NCBI GenBank assembly: GCA_019637295.1
Contig: JAHBVX010000004.1
Span: 372,001 to 436,000, forward strand
Length of the DNA stretch: 64,000 nt
Reading direction: 5' to 3'
DNA from: Polyangiaceae bacterium
GTDB lineage: Bacteria > Myxococcota_A > Polyangia > Polyangiales > Polyangiaceae
Below the pieces are notes generated by a model that saw only the letters and a list, made by a program, of their open reading frames with translations, was not told the origin of the DNA and did no database searches. The number at the start of each line of letters is the position of its first letter. The first letter of the stretch is position 1. Position numbers and translations under genes: made by a program. Shown piece by piece: positions 52,460 to 61,202 of this stretch.

Positions 52460-53293
52460 CTAGGGAAATATCAACGGATAGGTCCCGAGAGCCAGCGGTT
52501 CATCTTGGCAAGCGTCCGGGTCCACCTTGCTCTCGAGCTGCAGGCTTCCGTCAGCGTAGCTCCAGGAGACGCCGTGTACCGTGCCCTCCGCGTCCGCGCA
52601 CGAGACAGCGATGGGCTCGGTGCAGCTGGGCACGCCGGACGCGCCCAAGCCGCACACCACGAGCCAGCGCACCTCACGTCGCTCGTCCCCGGCGCGCTGC
52701 CCGTCGGGCGTGACGCTGGTGCGAGCGATGACCGTAGTGTATCGGTACTCGATCAACTCGGCGGCGGACGTCTTCACCGCCAGAAGGCGTTCGTCCTGGC
52801 GGGCCGTGCGAGCGCCGGGGCCGATGACGCCAGCGCAGGTGTCGGTCGGTTCCGCGACGAACCAACCCGCGGCGGTACGCAGCGCGAGGCTGCAGCGTTC
52901 GATCGGGGCACACGCCACGTCGGCCGCCAGCCGCACGACCTCCGCCGCGGTGATGGTCCCGCGCGCGCCGAGCCGCACGCTGGCGCTGCGAGTTCGGGCG
53001 GGCGCCGGACCGCAGGATGGATCGCGGTCGGGGGGGTGAGCCTTGCGGAAGGCCTCCACGCTCGCGAACCGGGCGCCCAGCGCCACCGGCGTGAGCGCAC
53101 CTCGAGTAGCGTCCCCAGCGTCCTCCCCCACGCTGAGCGCTGACTCGACGATGGGCTGGTCCACCGGGAGGTGCGGCACCTGCGCTGCGTCCGGCGGCGT
53201 CGTCGCCTGAGCACCCTCGGACCGCGGCGGAGCAGCCGCGCACGCGCCCGTGACGGCCAGGACGAGAACCAGCGCCAGGATGTGCTGCTGCAT
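52460..53293 (-). CDS. Hypothetical lipoprotein
   Basis: 277 residues from the ATG at 53293. The signal peptide ends in AVTGAC, so Cys18 should be lipidated. The mature part starts with a Pro/Ala-rich linker and then has a globular region with several Cys (CGPAP, CAPIERC, CAGV, CGLG, CTEP, CADAE, CQDE), spaced as if in disulfides. There is no recognised domain. It ends 2 bases before the alpha/beta hydrolase gene on the same strand, so the two may be co-expressed. Confidence 0.65.
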   Translation of the reverse strand: MQQHILALVLVLAVTGACAAAPPRSEGAQATTPPDAAQVPHLPVDQPIVESALSVGEDAGDATRGALTPVALGARFASVEAFRKAHPPDRDPSCGPAPARTRSASVRLGARGTITAAEVVRLAADVACAPIERCSLALRTAAGWFVAEPTDTCAGVIGPGARTARQDERLLAVKTSAAELIEYRYTTVIARTSVTPDGQRAGDERREVRWLVVCGLGASGVPSCTEPIAVSCADAEGTVHGVSWSYADGSLQLESKVDPDACQDEPLALGTYPLIFP

Positions 53294-53451
53294 GGTCGCG
53301 CCGGAGTCTGCCGCCAGGACCGCGCGGAGATCAACGCCCCCCACGCTGGGGCTTTAACGGACCCTGGACGAGCGGCATTCGTCTCGTCGGCTGAACGGGC
53401 CCGGGCCATCGCTGCGCCCACCGGGCCCGCCTTCACGGAAAGGAATCGAGC

Positions 53452-53994
53452 ATGTCACTTCGCTTCTCTCTGACTCTGGCCATCACCTCGTTGCTCGCCG
53501 CTAGCGGCTGTGCGCGCTCCGCCAAGGTGACGAACGTGCACCTGGAGAAGCCCGGCACCCACATCGTCTCGGGCGACGGCGCCGTATCCGTCGCTCGCAA
53601 CAGCGGCGAGACGAGCCGGGTGTGCACGCGACTCGTGCCTCAGTCGGGCAAGCCACGCCACGGCAAGCCCGCCCCGATGCCGGGGCGCTCGGCGGAGCCG
53701 GCCGCTCACCTCGACGTGCTGCTGTTCCGACTGTGTGAAGCGCGAGGCAACGGCGACATCAGCGCCGCGCAGTACGCCGCCGCGGTGCAGGCGATCACCA
53801 AAGCCATGGAGGAGATGGCGAGCCGCCCGCGAGGACCAGTCATGGCGAGGCCCGGCGCAGGTCCTCAGCGACCCGGCTGGGGCGCAGGACCGGGCCGGGA
53901 GGATGGTGAGCGCCCCGCACGCCGGCGGATGCGCTGGTGGGGCGGTGACTCTCCGCCGGCGCCGGCCGAGAAGCCCGAGCCACCGAAGAAGTGA
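53452..53994 (+). CDS. Small hypothetical lipoprotein, helical with basic Pro/Gly-rich tail
   Basis: 180 residues with AAGGA about 7 bases before the ATG. The signal ends ASGC (Cys at about 20). Residues about 88-125 form a helix (LDVLLFRLCEARGNGDISAAQY, shown in part), then a Pro/Gly/Arg-rich tail ends EPPKK. No family recognised. It is the gene directly before xdhB, with 37 bases between them, and may be co-transcribed with it by position only. Confidence 0.65.
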   Translation: MSLRFSLTLAITSLLAASGCARSAKVTNVHLEKPGTHIVSGDGAVSVARNSGETSRVCTRLVPQSGKPRHGKPAPMPGRSAEPAAHLDVLLFRLCEARGNGDISAAQYAAAVQAITKAMEEMASRPRGPVMARPGAGPQRPGWGAGPGREDGERPARRRMRWWGGDSPPAPAEKPEPPKK

Positions 53995-54031
53995 ACGCTG
54001 TCCGCGGCGGACTGAGTTACGCTGCCGTTCG

Positions 54032-56347
54032 ATGACGGTACTCGGCAAGGCCATCGCGCACGAGAGCGCCCGCGGGCACGTCACCGGCAGCGCGCTGTAC
54101 ACCAACGACCTGTTGCCACGGCGCGGCGGCGCGGCCTACGCCTGGCCGGTGACCGTGCCCCATGCACGGGCGCGCATCACGGCCGTCGACACCGCGGCGG
54201 CACTCGCTGCGCCGGGAGTGCTCTTGGTGCTCGGCGCCGGCGACGTCCCTGGGGAGAACGAGCTCGGCCCGAGCCGCAGGGACGAGCCCTTGTTCCCGAG
54301 CGAGGTGCAGTTCTTCGGGCAGGCAGTGGCCTGGGTCATCGCGGAAACGGAAGAGGCGGCAAAGCTCGCGGCAGGCCGCGTCGTCGTCGACGTCGAGCCA
54401 CTGCCAGCCGTGCTCAGCATCGAGCAAGGCATCGCCGAAGAGAGCTACCTGACCGAGCCGCTGTTCATGCGCCGGGGGGACGCAGAGGCGGCGCTTGCCG
54501 CAGCTCCGAGGCGCGTGAGCGGCGAGCTGTTCGTGGGCGGACAAGAGCACGTGTACCTGGAGACCAACGCGGCGCTCGCGGAGATCGACGACAGCGGGCA
54601 CATGCTCGTGCACTCATCCACGCAGCATCCGTCCGAGACGCAGGAGATCGTCGCCCGAGTGCTGGGCGTCAGCCGGAACCGAGTGGTCGTTCAGGCCCTG
54701 CGCATGGGCGGCGCTTTCGGCGGCAAAGAGGTACAAGCGAACGCGTGGGCAGCCGTCGCCGCCATCGCGGCGCTGAAGCTCGGGCGCCCCGTCGGGGTGC
54801 GCCTCGACCGCCACCACGACATGACGTTGACCGGGAAACGTCACCCCTTTCTGGCGCGCTTCGAGGTCGGCTTCGACGACGACGGCCGCATCCTCGGCGC
54901 GAAGGTGGAGCTCTTCGCCGACGGCGGATGGTGTCTGGATCTGACCGAGCCCATCGTCTATCGCGCGATGTTCCACATCGACAATTGCTACCGCATCCCG
55001 GCCATCACCGTGATGGGTCGAGGCGTGCGGACCAACAAGACCAGCCAGACGGCCTTCCGCGGCTTCGGCGGCCCGCAAGGCATGGTCGTGATCGAAGACA
55101 TTCTCGACCGAATCGCGCGGACCCTCGAGCTGCCGCCGAGATTGGTGCGGGAGCGCAACTTCTACCGCGAGGGGGACGAGACACACTACGGGCAGCCCGT
55201 GCGCGACGCTGCGCGCATCGAGCGCATCTGGAGCGCGCTGCTTCGCAGCTCGAGCTACGACACCCGGCGTGCAGAGATCGAGCGCTTCAACGCGACCTCG
55301 CCGCACGCCAAGCGCGGCATCGCCATCACCCCCGTGAAGTTCGGCATCTCGTTCACCGCCACCTTCTACAACCAGGCCGGCGCGCTCGTGATCGTATACG
55401 CGGACGGCAGCGTACAGGTGAATCACGGCGGCACGGAGATGGGTCAGGGGCTCCACACCAAGATGATGCAGGTCGCCGCGCACACCCTCGGGGTGCGGCT
55501 AGACCAGGTACGCGCGATGCCCACGCGCACGGACAAGGTGCCGAACACCAGCGCCACGGCGGCGTCGAGCGGCTCGGATCTGAACGGCGCCGCGGTCAAA
55601 AGAGCGTGCGAGAGCATCCGGTCGAACCTGGCGGAGGTGGCGGCGGCCGAGCTCGCTGTTCCCGCCTGCACCGTGGTCTTCGAGGATGGCCAGGTGTTCC
55701 CGCGGGACGAGCCGTCGCGCGCGCTCGACTTCTCCGCGCTCGCGCGCAAGGCGTACCTGGCGCGAGTGCCGCTGTTCTCGTCCGGCTACTATCGAACGCC
55801 CGAGATCCACTTCGACAAGGCCACGGGCACCGGCAAGCCCTTTCATTACTTCGCCTACGGCGCCGCCGTGACCGAGGTCGAGGTCGATCGCTTCACGGGG
55901 GCCTATTCGTTCCGCCGGGTGGACATCCTGCACGACGTGGGGGACTCCCTGTCACCGTTGGTCGATCTCGGTCAGGTCGAGGGCGGTTTCATCCAAGGGC
56001 TCGGCTGGCTCACCCTCGAGGAGTGCGTGTGGGACGCCCGCGGTCGCTTCGCGACCTCGGGTCTGTCCACCTACAAGCTGCCAGGGCTCGGCGAGTGTCC
56101 GCTCGAGCTCAACGTCGCGCTACTCGAGAAGGCCACCGAGCCCGGCGTGGTGTACGGCAGCAAGGCGGTGGGCGAGCCGCCGCTGATGCTGGCCATCAGC
56201 GCGCGGGAGGCGCTACGCGACGCCGTCGCGCAGTTCGGCAGTGGAGGCATCATCGAGCTGGGCTGCCCGAGCACGCCCGAGACCGTCTATTTCGCCATCC
56301 GCGAGCGGACCGAGGCGGCCGGCGGTGCGCGTCGCGCCGCCGAGTGA
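54032..56347 (+). CDS. xdhB: Xanthine dehydrogenase molybdenum-binding subunit
   Basis: 771 residues from the ATG at 54032. Active-site residues characteristic of true xanthine dehydrogenases are visible: the Glu in GGAFGGKE (about 233), the Arg in TAFRGFGGPQGM (about 341), and the catalytic Glu in AVGEPPLML (about 714). GGTEMGQGLHTKM is the usual molybdopterin contact block. The enzyme oxidises hypoxanthine and xanthine to urate with XdhA. The presence of all three residues favours xanthine over aldehyde-oxidase-like substrates. Confidence 0.95.
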   Translation: MTVLGKAIAHESARGHVTGSALYTNDLLPRRGGAAYAWPVTVPHARARITAVDTAAALAAPGVLLVLGAGDVPGENELGPSRRDEPLFPSEVQFFGQAVAWVIAETEEAAKLAAGRVVVDVEPLPAVLSIEQGIAEESYLTEPLFMRRGDAEAALAAAPRRVSGELFVGGQEHVYLETNAALAEIDDSGHMLVHSSTQHPSETQEIVARVLGVSRNRVVVQALRMGGAFGGKEVQANAWAAVAAIAALKLGRPVGVRLDRHHDMTLTGKRHPFLARFEVGFDDDGRILGAKVELFADGGWCLDLTEPIVYRAMFHIDNCYRIPAITVMGRGVRTNKTSQTAFRGFGGPQGMVVIEDILDRIARTLELPPRLVRERNFYREGDETHYGQPVRDAARIERIWSALLRSSSYDTRRAEIERFNATSPHAKRGIAITPVKFGISFTATFYNQAGALVIVYADGSVQVNHGGTEMGQGLHTKMMQVAAHTLGVRLDQVRAMPTRTDKVPNTSATAASSGSDLNGAAVKRACESIRSNLAEVAAAELAVPACTVVFEDGQVFPRDEPSRALDFSALARKAYLARVPLFSSGYYRTPEIHFDKATGTGKPFHYFAYGAAVTEVEVDRFTGAYSFRRVDILHDVGDSLSPLVDLGQVEGGFIQGLGWLTLEECVWDARGRFATSGLSTYKLPGLGECPLELNVALLEKATEPGVVYGSKAVGEPPLMLAISAREALRDAVAQFGSGGIIELGCPSTPETVYFAIRERTEAAGGARRAAE

Positions 56348-56358
56348 CCGAACCCGCT

Positions 56359-56730
56359 TCAGTCCTCGAGCTCGGGTGGCTTCCGCGGCCCGTCCTTGGG
56401 CAACGCAACGCGACGGCTGCGCCAGAACCAGGCCGCGGCGGCGACGAGCCCGACCGCGGCGGCGTACAAGAAGAAGCGATTGCGACGCTGCGTTCGCGCG
56501 TCTTGCAGCACTCGTTCCACACGCGCCTGCTCCTGCTGCAGCTCCACCGTCACGTCCCCGAGCTTCTTGCGCAGCTCGTCCACCTCCCGAAGCTGCTGGC
56601 TGATGTCTTCACCCGTCGCCGAGGGCGCCGGCTTCAGCGCCTCCGGCGGCTCCAGCTCGGGGCTCTGACCGAACGCCGAGGCGGGCAGCAGCACGATGAA
56701 GAGGACGAGCGACAGCCGACGGACCAGCAC
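56359..56730 (-). CDS. Small membrane protein with coiled coil
   Basis: 123 residues from a GTG at 56730. A signal peptide or first helix (LSLVLFIVLLPASAFG) is followed by a charged coiled coil (about 45-80, REVDELRKKLGDVTVEL) and a second hydrophobic helix (FFLYAAAVGLVAAAAWFW, about 88-105), then a basic tail. No family recognised. It comes 40 bases after the CX4CH lipoprotein on the same strand and ends beside the convergent xdhB. Confidence 0.6.
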   Translation of the reverse strand: MLVRRLSLVLFIVLLPASAFGQSPELEPPEALKPAPSATGEDISQQLREVDELRKKLGDVTVELQQEQARVERVLQDARTQRRNRFFLYAAAVGLVAAAAWFWRSRRVALPKDGPRKPPELED

Positions 56731-56770
56731 GGTCGCGAGTGTACCCAAGATCGCCCGCGTGCCCAGGCCC

Positions 56771-57784
56771 TCAGAGCGGTGCCCCCGCGCGGATCCAGGC
56801 TTGGATCCCGCGCGTCGTCTCCGGCGACAGCGCCGGGTCTTGAACCTCGACCCCACCGCCGGACAAAGGCAGGTACTTGAGCGCGGGCATCCCCTCCCCC
56901 CGCACGAACCACTCCCGCAGCCGCTCGCCCTCGCGCACCCGGGTGGCCGTGCAATTCGCTTCGACGCCCAAGCTTGGATAAAGCGTGCTGCAGCTGCCGT
57001 CGTCGAGGTTCTCGGGGCGCCGGAGCAGCTTGTACACCAGGAAGCTGTTGTCGGGCCGTGAAGGATCGATGACGGGCATGCCCACGCCGAGGCGCGGAGC
57101 GTTCTCGAGCGGCAGCCCGGTCTTGGAGCCCGTCTCGGCATTGCGCGCCACCTTGCTGATGGCCGTGCCGAACACCCCTTCCCGCGAGCTCAGATCGAGA
57201 CCCATGCGAGGCCCATTCTCGCCTTCGCTGTGGCACGAGCCGCCGAGGCAACTGGTGAACGACGCCAGCGGGCTCGCGGGCACGGGATCCCGAGGCGGCT
57301 CGTCGTCGGCGCTGGGTGGTGGCGCCTGACGCACGCGAAAGTCGAAACGCAAGGGCACATCGCCCTCGGCGAGGGGTGCGCCATCGAACGCACGCAGGCC
57401 GAAGTCACCGGCGGCCGTCGGGACGACCACCTCGATGGTGTAGAGCGCACCCGCCTGCAATAGTCCGCTCTGGCGGAAGATCAGCACCCGCTCGAGCAGA
57501 TCGTACTCGGGCTTCAGGAGCGAGGTACCCACGTCTTCGCTGCCCGAGAACACGCGAATCGACTGGCGTATCGCGGTCGACGGCAACAAGTAACGATCGA
57601 AGCGCAGCAGGATGGCAGCGTTCTGCGCGACGCCGCACTCCGGCTCGCTCGTGGGGCAGCCCACGCCCTCTTCGGGAGCTGGCGATACGGCGATGAGCCG
57701 CAACGGAGGGCCGACGGACGGCTCGAGGTCTGGCTCTCCCTGATCACATCCGACCAGCAGGGTGAGCGCCAGGAGGCGGCTCAG
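56771..57784 (-). CDS. Lipoprotein with CX4CH motif (possible heme protein), probable CTG start
   Basis: 337 residues if started at a CTG at 57784, which overlaps the upstream TGA as CTGA; no ATG, GTG or TTG lies near the signal peptide (SRLLALTLLVGC). The lipobox is LVGC. An Ig-like or beta-rich segment (about 30-160) precedes FTSCLGGSCHSEGENGPRMG. CLGGSCH fits a CX4CH pattern, a known but rare cytochrome c attachment motif, and the surrounding GLDLSS recalls lipoproteins with cytochrome-like domains. The end, TRGIQAWIRAGAPL, is typical of such proteins. It lies among a 13-heme cytochrome gene set, which supports a redox role. Heme binding is inferred only. Confidence 0.6.
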   Translation of the reverse strand: MSRLLALTLLVGCDQGEPDLEPSVGPPLRLIAVSPAPEEGVGCPTSEPECGVAQNAAILLRFDRYLLPSTAIRQSIRVFSGSEDVGTSLLKPEYDLLERVLIFRQSGLLQAGALYTIEVVVPTAAGDFGLRAFDGAPLAEGDVPLRFDFRVRQAPPPSADDEPPRDPVPASPLASFTSCLGGSCHSEGENGPRMGLDLSSREGVFGTAISKVARNAETGSKTGLPLENAPRLGVGMPVIDPSRPDNSFLVYKLLRRPENLDDGSCSTLYPSLGVEANCTATRVREGERLREWFVRGEGMPALKYLPLSGGGVEVQDPALSPETTRGIQAWIRAGAPL

Positions 57785-58035
57785 GCGTCGGAGTACATGC
57801 GCAGCTGCTCGCGCACGGTGTTCTCGTTGATGCCGTTGCGGAGGTGCTCCTTCAGACAGTCCGCTAGGGTGATCAGCAGCTCCTCGACGCCCTTCTCTTC
57901 GATGATCTTGTTCAGCAGGGCCCGAGCCTCGCGGCTGTCGTCCTCCCGCAGAAACTCGCGTACCTTCTCGACCGAGATATCTCCCTGAAAATCCAAGTAA
58001 ATATTGGAGACCAGGTACTGTGCGAGCTCCTTCAA
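57781..58035 (-). CDS. Small hypothetical cytoplasmic protein
   Basis: 84 residues from a TTG at 58035 with a strong AAGGAGGAG site 6 bases upstream. It is all helical and acidic (SVEKVREFLREDDSREA, then KIIEEKGVEELLITLADCL), with no signal peptide or Gly-Gly site. I do not recognise the family. It sits between the multiheme cytochrome and the CX4CH lipoprotein, overlapping the latter by 4 bases. It is not a Nif11-type precursor. Confidence 0.7.
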   Translation of the reverse strand: MKELAQYLVSNIYLDFQGDISVEKVREFLREDDSREARALLNKIIEEKGVEELLITLADCLKEHLRNGINENTVREQLRMYSDA

Positions 58036-58185
58036 CGCGCTCCTCCTTGAGGTCCGGCCCGTACGCCGGCGGGAGAAGGCTATACCCGCGGGGCCAGCAG
58101 TCGCGCAAGGGCTTCGTTCCTCCCGCCGGCGATTGTCCGGGGGCTGCTGGCGAGCCCGCAGGCATTTTCGATGGTTTGCCGGGCA

Positions 58186-59598
58186 TCAGCGGCACTCCTG
58201 CAGCTTGGGATCCGCCGGATCGTGACACACGAGGCAAGGGCGAGCGTTACGCCTGAGCGCGCCCGAGCAGCGGTCCCGAAACCCGACCGGGTGCGGGTTG
58301 GTGCCCTGACCCCAGCTGCCGTCACCGACCGCCGAGCCCCGTCCGCCGACGCGCACGCTGGCATGGCAGGTCGTGCAGTCCCGCTCGACGTGACAGCTCA
58401 CGCACGCGTTGATGTTGCGCTGCGCCTCCCAGGCGTGATGACGAGTCGACCGGGGCGGATCGGTCCACTCGGTCTTGGGCGGATGAAATCGACCGCGGCC
58501 CGCGAAGTTCTCGTACGGCCCGGACATGGTCACCCCGGCCCGCTGGTGGCAGCCGACGCAGAACGACTGCTGGCGGTGGCAGCTCGTACAACTTGGGTTG
58601 TTCTGTCGGGCTGCGATCGGGTGCTGGCTGATCCAGTCCCCCGGGTGGACCTTGCGCGGCCGCACACGCCCATCGTGACAGTCCACGCAGAACTTCTCGC
58701 TATGGCAGCTCTTGCACATCTGGCTGTCGTTGCCGGCCACCTGCTTGTGACGCTCGATGAAGTCCGGCCCGTGCCCGGCGTCGTGCAGCCAGCGGGGAGG
58801 CACGAGCTTGCCGCTCGGGAACGACGTCTTCATCAGGCCACCGGGGTCCGTCAGGTGACAGTTCACGCAGTCGCCGCGGGCCTCGCCGCGAGCCGGCGAC
58901 GGCATCTGATGACAGCCGAAGCAGCCCTTCATGCGCGGCAGCTGATCTCGCGTCGCCAGCTCGATGTTCTCCACGTTGCCGTGGCACTGGGCGCAGCCGA
59001 TGTTCCGCGCGGCGTGCGCCGCGTGATCCATCTTGATGTTGGGGGTCGGGAGCACGAAGCGCGCGACCTTGTTGCCATCCGTCGACTTGTAGCCAATGTG
59101 ACAGAAGCCGCACTGCCCAAGTAGCTCGCCGGGCTCGGCGCGAACACGGCTGAGGTCGCGATGATCCGTGGCGTGGCAGGCGTCACAACGCGCTGGCGAC
59201 GGGAGCAGCCGGTCGGCTGACTTCCTGCTAGTCTTCGCCTTGTCGTGACACGTGGTGCAGGACAGTCCGAGTTCCTGGACGTGCTTGCGATGATTGAATC
59301 GAATCGTGATCTGCTGTGGCGGAAAGATGGCAGGACTCGGGCCGCCGTCATCCTTCATGGCGCCCGGAGGACGGTCATGGAGTGGCACCTCCGCGCCGCC
59401 CGGCAGCGGTGCGAGACCGCGGACCCAAGCTGGACCCTGCGCAGCCGCGGGGCCAGGAGCCCGCGCGGCGGGCGCCGCGGGTGGAGCCGCCTGAGCCTGA
59501 GCTCGCGACGGATCCGCGAGCGCGCCGCACAAGAGCGCGACCGCGCAGCAGGCCGCGAGCAGCGCCGCGGGGACTCGGACACTCACGCTCGACCTCAT
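58186..59598 (-). CDS. Secreted multiheme cytochrome c with 13 CxxCH motifs
   Basis: 470 residues from the ATG at 59598, which overlaps the barrel gene stop (ATGA). A signal peptide (AALLAACCAVALLCGALA) is followed by thirteen CxxCH heme-binding sites: CTTCH, CDACH, CGFCH, CAQCH, CFGCH, CVNCH, CKSCH, CVDCH, CTSCH, CVGCH, CVSCH, CTTCH and CLVCH. Several extra histidines (FNHRKH, MDHAAHAA) can be distal ligands. It should be a periplasmic electron carrier. Translational overlap with an outer-membrane barrel gene recalls MtrAB/porin-cytochrome conduits that move electrons across the outer membrane; this is inferred from arrangement, not from homology. Confidence 0.9.
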   Translation of the reverse strand: MRSSVSVRVPAALLAACCAVALLCGALADPSRAQAQAAPPAAPAARAPGPAAAQGPAWVRGLAPLPGGAEVPLHDRPPGAMKDDGGPSPAIFPPQQITIRFNHRKHVQELGLSCTTCHDKAKTSRKSADRLLPSPARCDACHATDHRDLSRVRAEPGELLGQCGFCHIGYKSTDGNKVARFVLPTPNIKMDHAAHAARNIGCAQCHGNVENIELATRDQLPRMKGCFGCHQMPSPARGEARGDCVNCHLTDPGGLMKTSFPSGKLVPPRWLHDAGHGPDFIERHKQVAGNDSQMCKSCHSEKFCVDCHDGRVRPRKVHPGDWISQHPIAARQNNPSCTSCHRQQSFCVGCHQRAGVTMSGPYENFAGRGRFHPPKTEWTDPPRSTRHHAWEAQRNINACVSCHVERDCTTCHASVRVGGRGSAVGDGSWGQGTNPHPVGFRDRCSGALRRNARPCLVCHDPADPKLQECR

Positions 59599-61157
59599 GG
59601 CCCCACCGTCAAGTCCAGGGTGGCCAGCACGCGGTAGCGCTGCCCTACCAGGCGATTCATCGAGTGCTCCCACTCCACGCCGAAGCGCGCCTTGTCTGCG
59701 GGCAGGAAACCACCACCCAGCACGTAGCCAAAGCTCGTCGCGTCCCGCAGCGGCCGGATGTCGTCCGCCCAGTCGTACAGGGACAACACGACCATGCCCT
59801 CGTAGCGCCCATCGAAGGTCTGGCGCGTGGTCACGTCGCCGCCCACCCGATGACCTCGACGGCCCGTCTCTCCGCTGGTGCGCAGCTCTACGTTGCCGTC
59901 GCCCCAACGGTAGCGACCGCTGGCCCGACCCACGGCGTCGCCGAGCGTGCCCTTCTTCGAACGGTCCGGCTCGCGGCTCGGGTCCTGCGCCTCGGCCAGG
60001 TACGTGCCCGAGTCACCTTCGGTGCTGAAGAATTTCGCACCGCCCGCGACGGCGACGTCCCAAGAGCGGGCGGGGCGGAGCTCCACCCGACCGAGCGCGG
60101 TCGTCATGCCGCTGTGCGAGAACCAATTGAAGATGGAGTCTGCGTCGAACGTTGGGTAGTAGTAGTCGTATTCGCCACCCAAGGTGAGCTCATCCGTGGT
60201 GTACCAATCGAGCGCGGCGGCGTGTTCGCTGAACACTTGATTGTAGAAGTCGTACACGACGCTCCCGCGCACCGAGCCCAAGCTCTCCTCGCTCGCGCGC
60301 ACGGAGTAGCCGATGCGCTCCGACGACACTCGATCGCCACCCACGGTCAAGAACGAGCCATCGGCTCTGCGAAACGGAGACACGATCACCGTGTCGCGGT
60401 TGATCACCTTCCGGTAGGAGAGCCGCCCGTGAACGAAGTGGACTCCGCTGCTCTCGATGGCGAAACCGTACGCCGGCGCCAGGCGACTCTCCTCGAGATA
60501 GTGAGGATACAGACCGAGCTCCATGTCGCGGCGGTCCCCGCGATACACGCCATCCGGGGTGAAGCGTGACGTGCCGAGCGCCGCGGGGAGCCCGCCCCGC
60601 TGTTCGAACCCACCGTACGCCTCCACGGCGACGAAGGCCGGCGTGTCGACGCGCAGCAAGCCCCCGTCGAAGGACCACCAACCCAGGGCGTCGGTGGTGT
60701 ACTGCCGACCCGCGCGGAACCCCACCAACCCGCCGAGCAGGTGTCTACCCTCGAGGTAGGCGTACATCACGTCGAGCGGGGCCTGCTCCAGGCCAGGGAT
60801 GTAGCGCCTGGCGCTCCGCGGATCGCGTTCGACGCTCTCCTGACCGAAGTCCGCGTCCATACGCATGCGTAGCTTGAAGCTGAGCGCGGGAGCGAAAGCG
60901 ACGCCCCCATCCGACACGATGTCGTGGACGGTGAGCGCGAGCGTCTGCGTGTAACGACGCCGACGCAGCTCTGGATCCCCGTAGGGACTCCGCAGGGTGT
61001 AGAACTGCGCGTCCGTCGTGGCGTGAACCTGCGCCTCGACCCCGAGAGCTTCGGTGGTCACGGACCCGACCAGGAGCACGCCGGCCAGTGCGGCTCCTCG
61101 GCCTCGGCACACGCAGGTGGCTCCGCATGGATCCCGAGTCCAACGCGGCTCTTGCAC
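59595..61157 (-). CDS. Outer-membrane beta-barrel linked to multiheme cytochrome
   Basis: 520 residues. The first ~45 residues contain a hydrophobic segment (GAALAGVLLVGSVTTEALG) that can serve as a signal peptide; a later start is possible. The rest is a long series of amphipathic strands with many Tyr/Trp/Arg (FRAGRQYTTDALGWWSF, GGEYDYYYPTFDADS, YEGMVVLSLYDWADD), as in large porins. Length is between ordinary porins and MtrB (about 650-700). It overlaps the cytochrome gene by 4 bases, so the two are made together. A role as the porin sleeve of a trans-outer-membrane electron conduit is the best inference; a structural or transport barrel is the alternative. Confidence 0.7.
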   Translation of the reverse strand: MQEPRWTRDPCGATCVCRGRGAALAGVLLVGSVTTEALGVEAQVHATTDAQFYTLRSPYGDPELRRRRYTQTLALTVHDIVSDGGVAFAPALSFKLRMRMDADFGQESVERDPRSARRYIPGLEQAPLDVMYAYLEGRHLLGGLVGFRAGRQYTTDALGWWSFDGGLLRVDTPAFVAVEAYGGFEQRGGLPAALGTSRFTPDGVYRGDRRDMELGLYPHYLEESRLAPAYGFAIESSGVHFVHGRLSYRKVINRDTVIVSPFRRADGSFLTVGGDRVSSERIGYSVRASEESLGSVRGSVVYDFYNQVFSEHAAALDWYTTDELTLGGEYDYYYPTFDADSIFNWFSHSGMTTALGRVELRPARSWDVAVAGGAKFFSTEGDSGTYLAEAQDPSREPDRSKKGTLGDAVGRASGRYRWGDGNVELRTSGETGRRGHRVGGDVTTRQTFDGRYEGMVVLSLYDWADDIRPLRDATSFGYVLGGGFLPADKARFGVEWEHSMNRLVGQRYRVLATLDLTVGP

Positions 61158-61202
61158 GACTCGGGAGCATCATCGACCCGGGCGACGGATGTCAACGACA
61201 GT

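Noticed and set aside
57781-58035. Small 84-residue protein as a further RiPP precursor
   Set aside because: It has no GG site, no core rich in Ser/Thr/Cys, and lies in the cytochrome gene set; it overlaps the following gene like an ordinary operon member.
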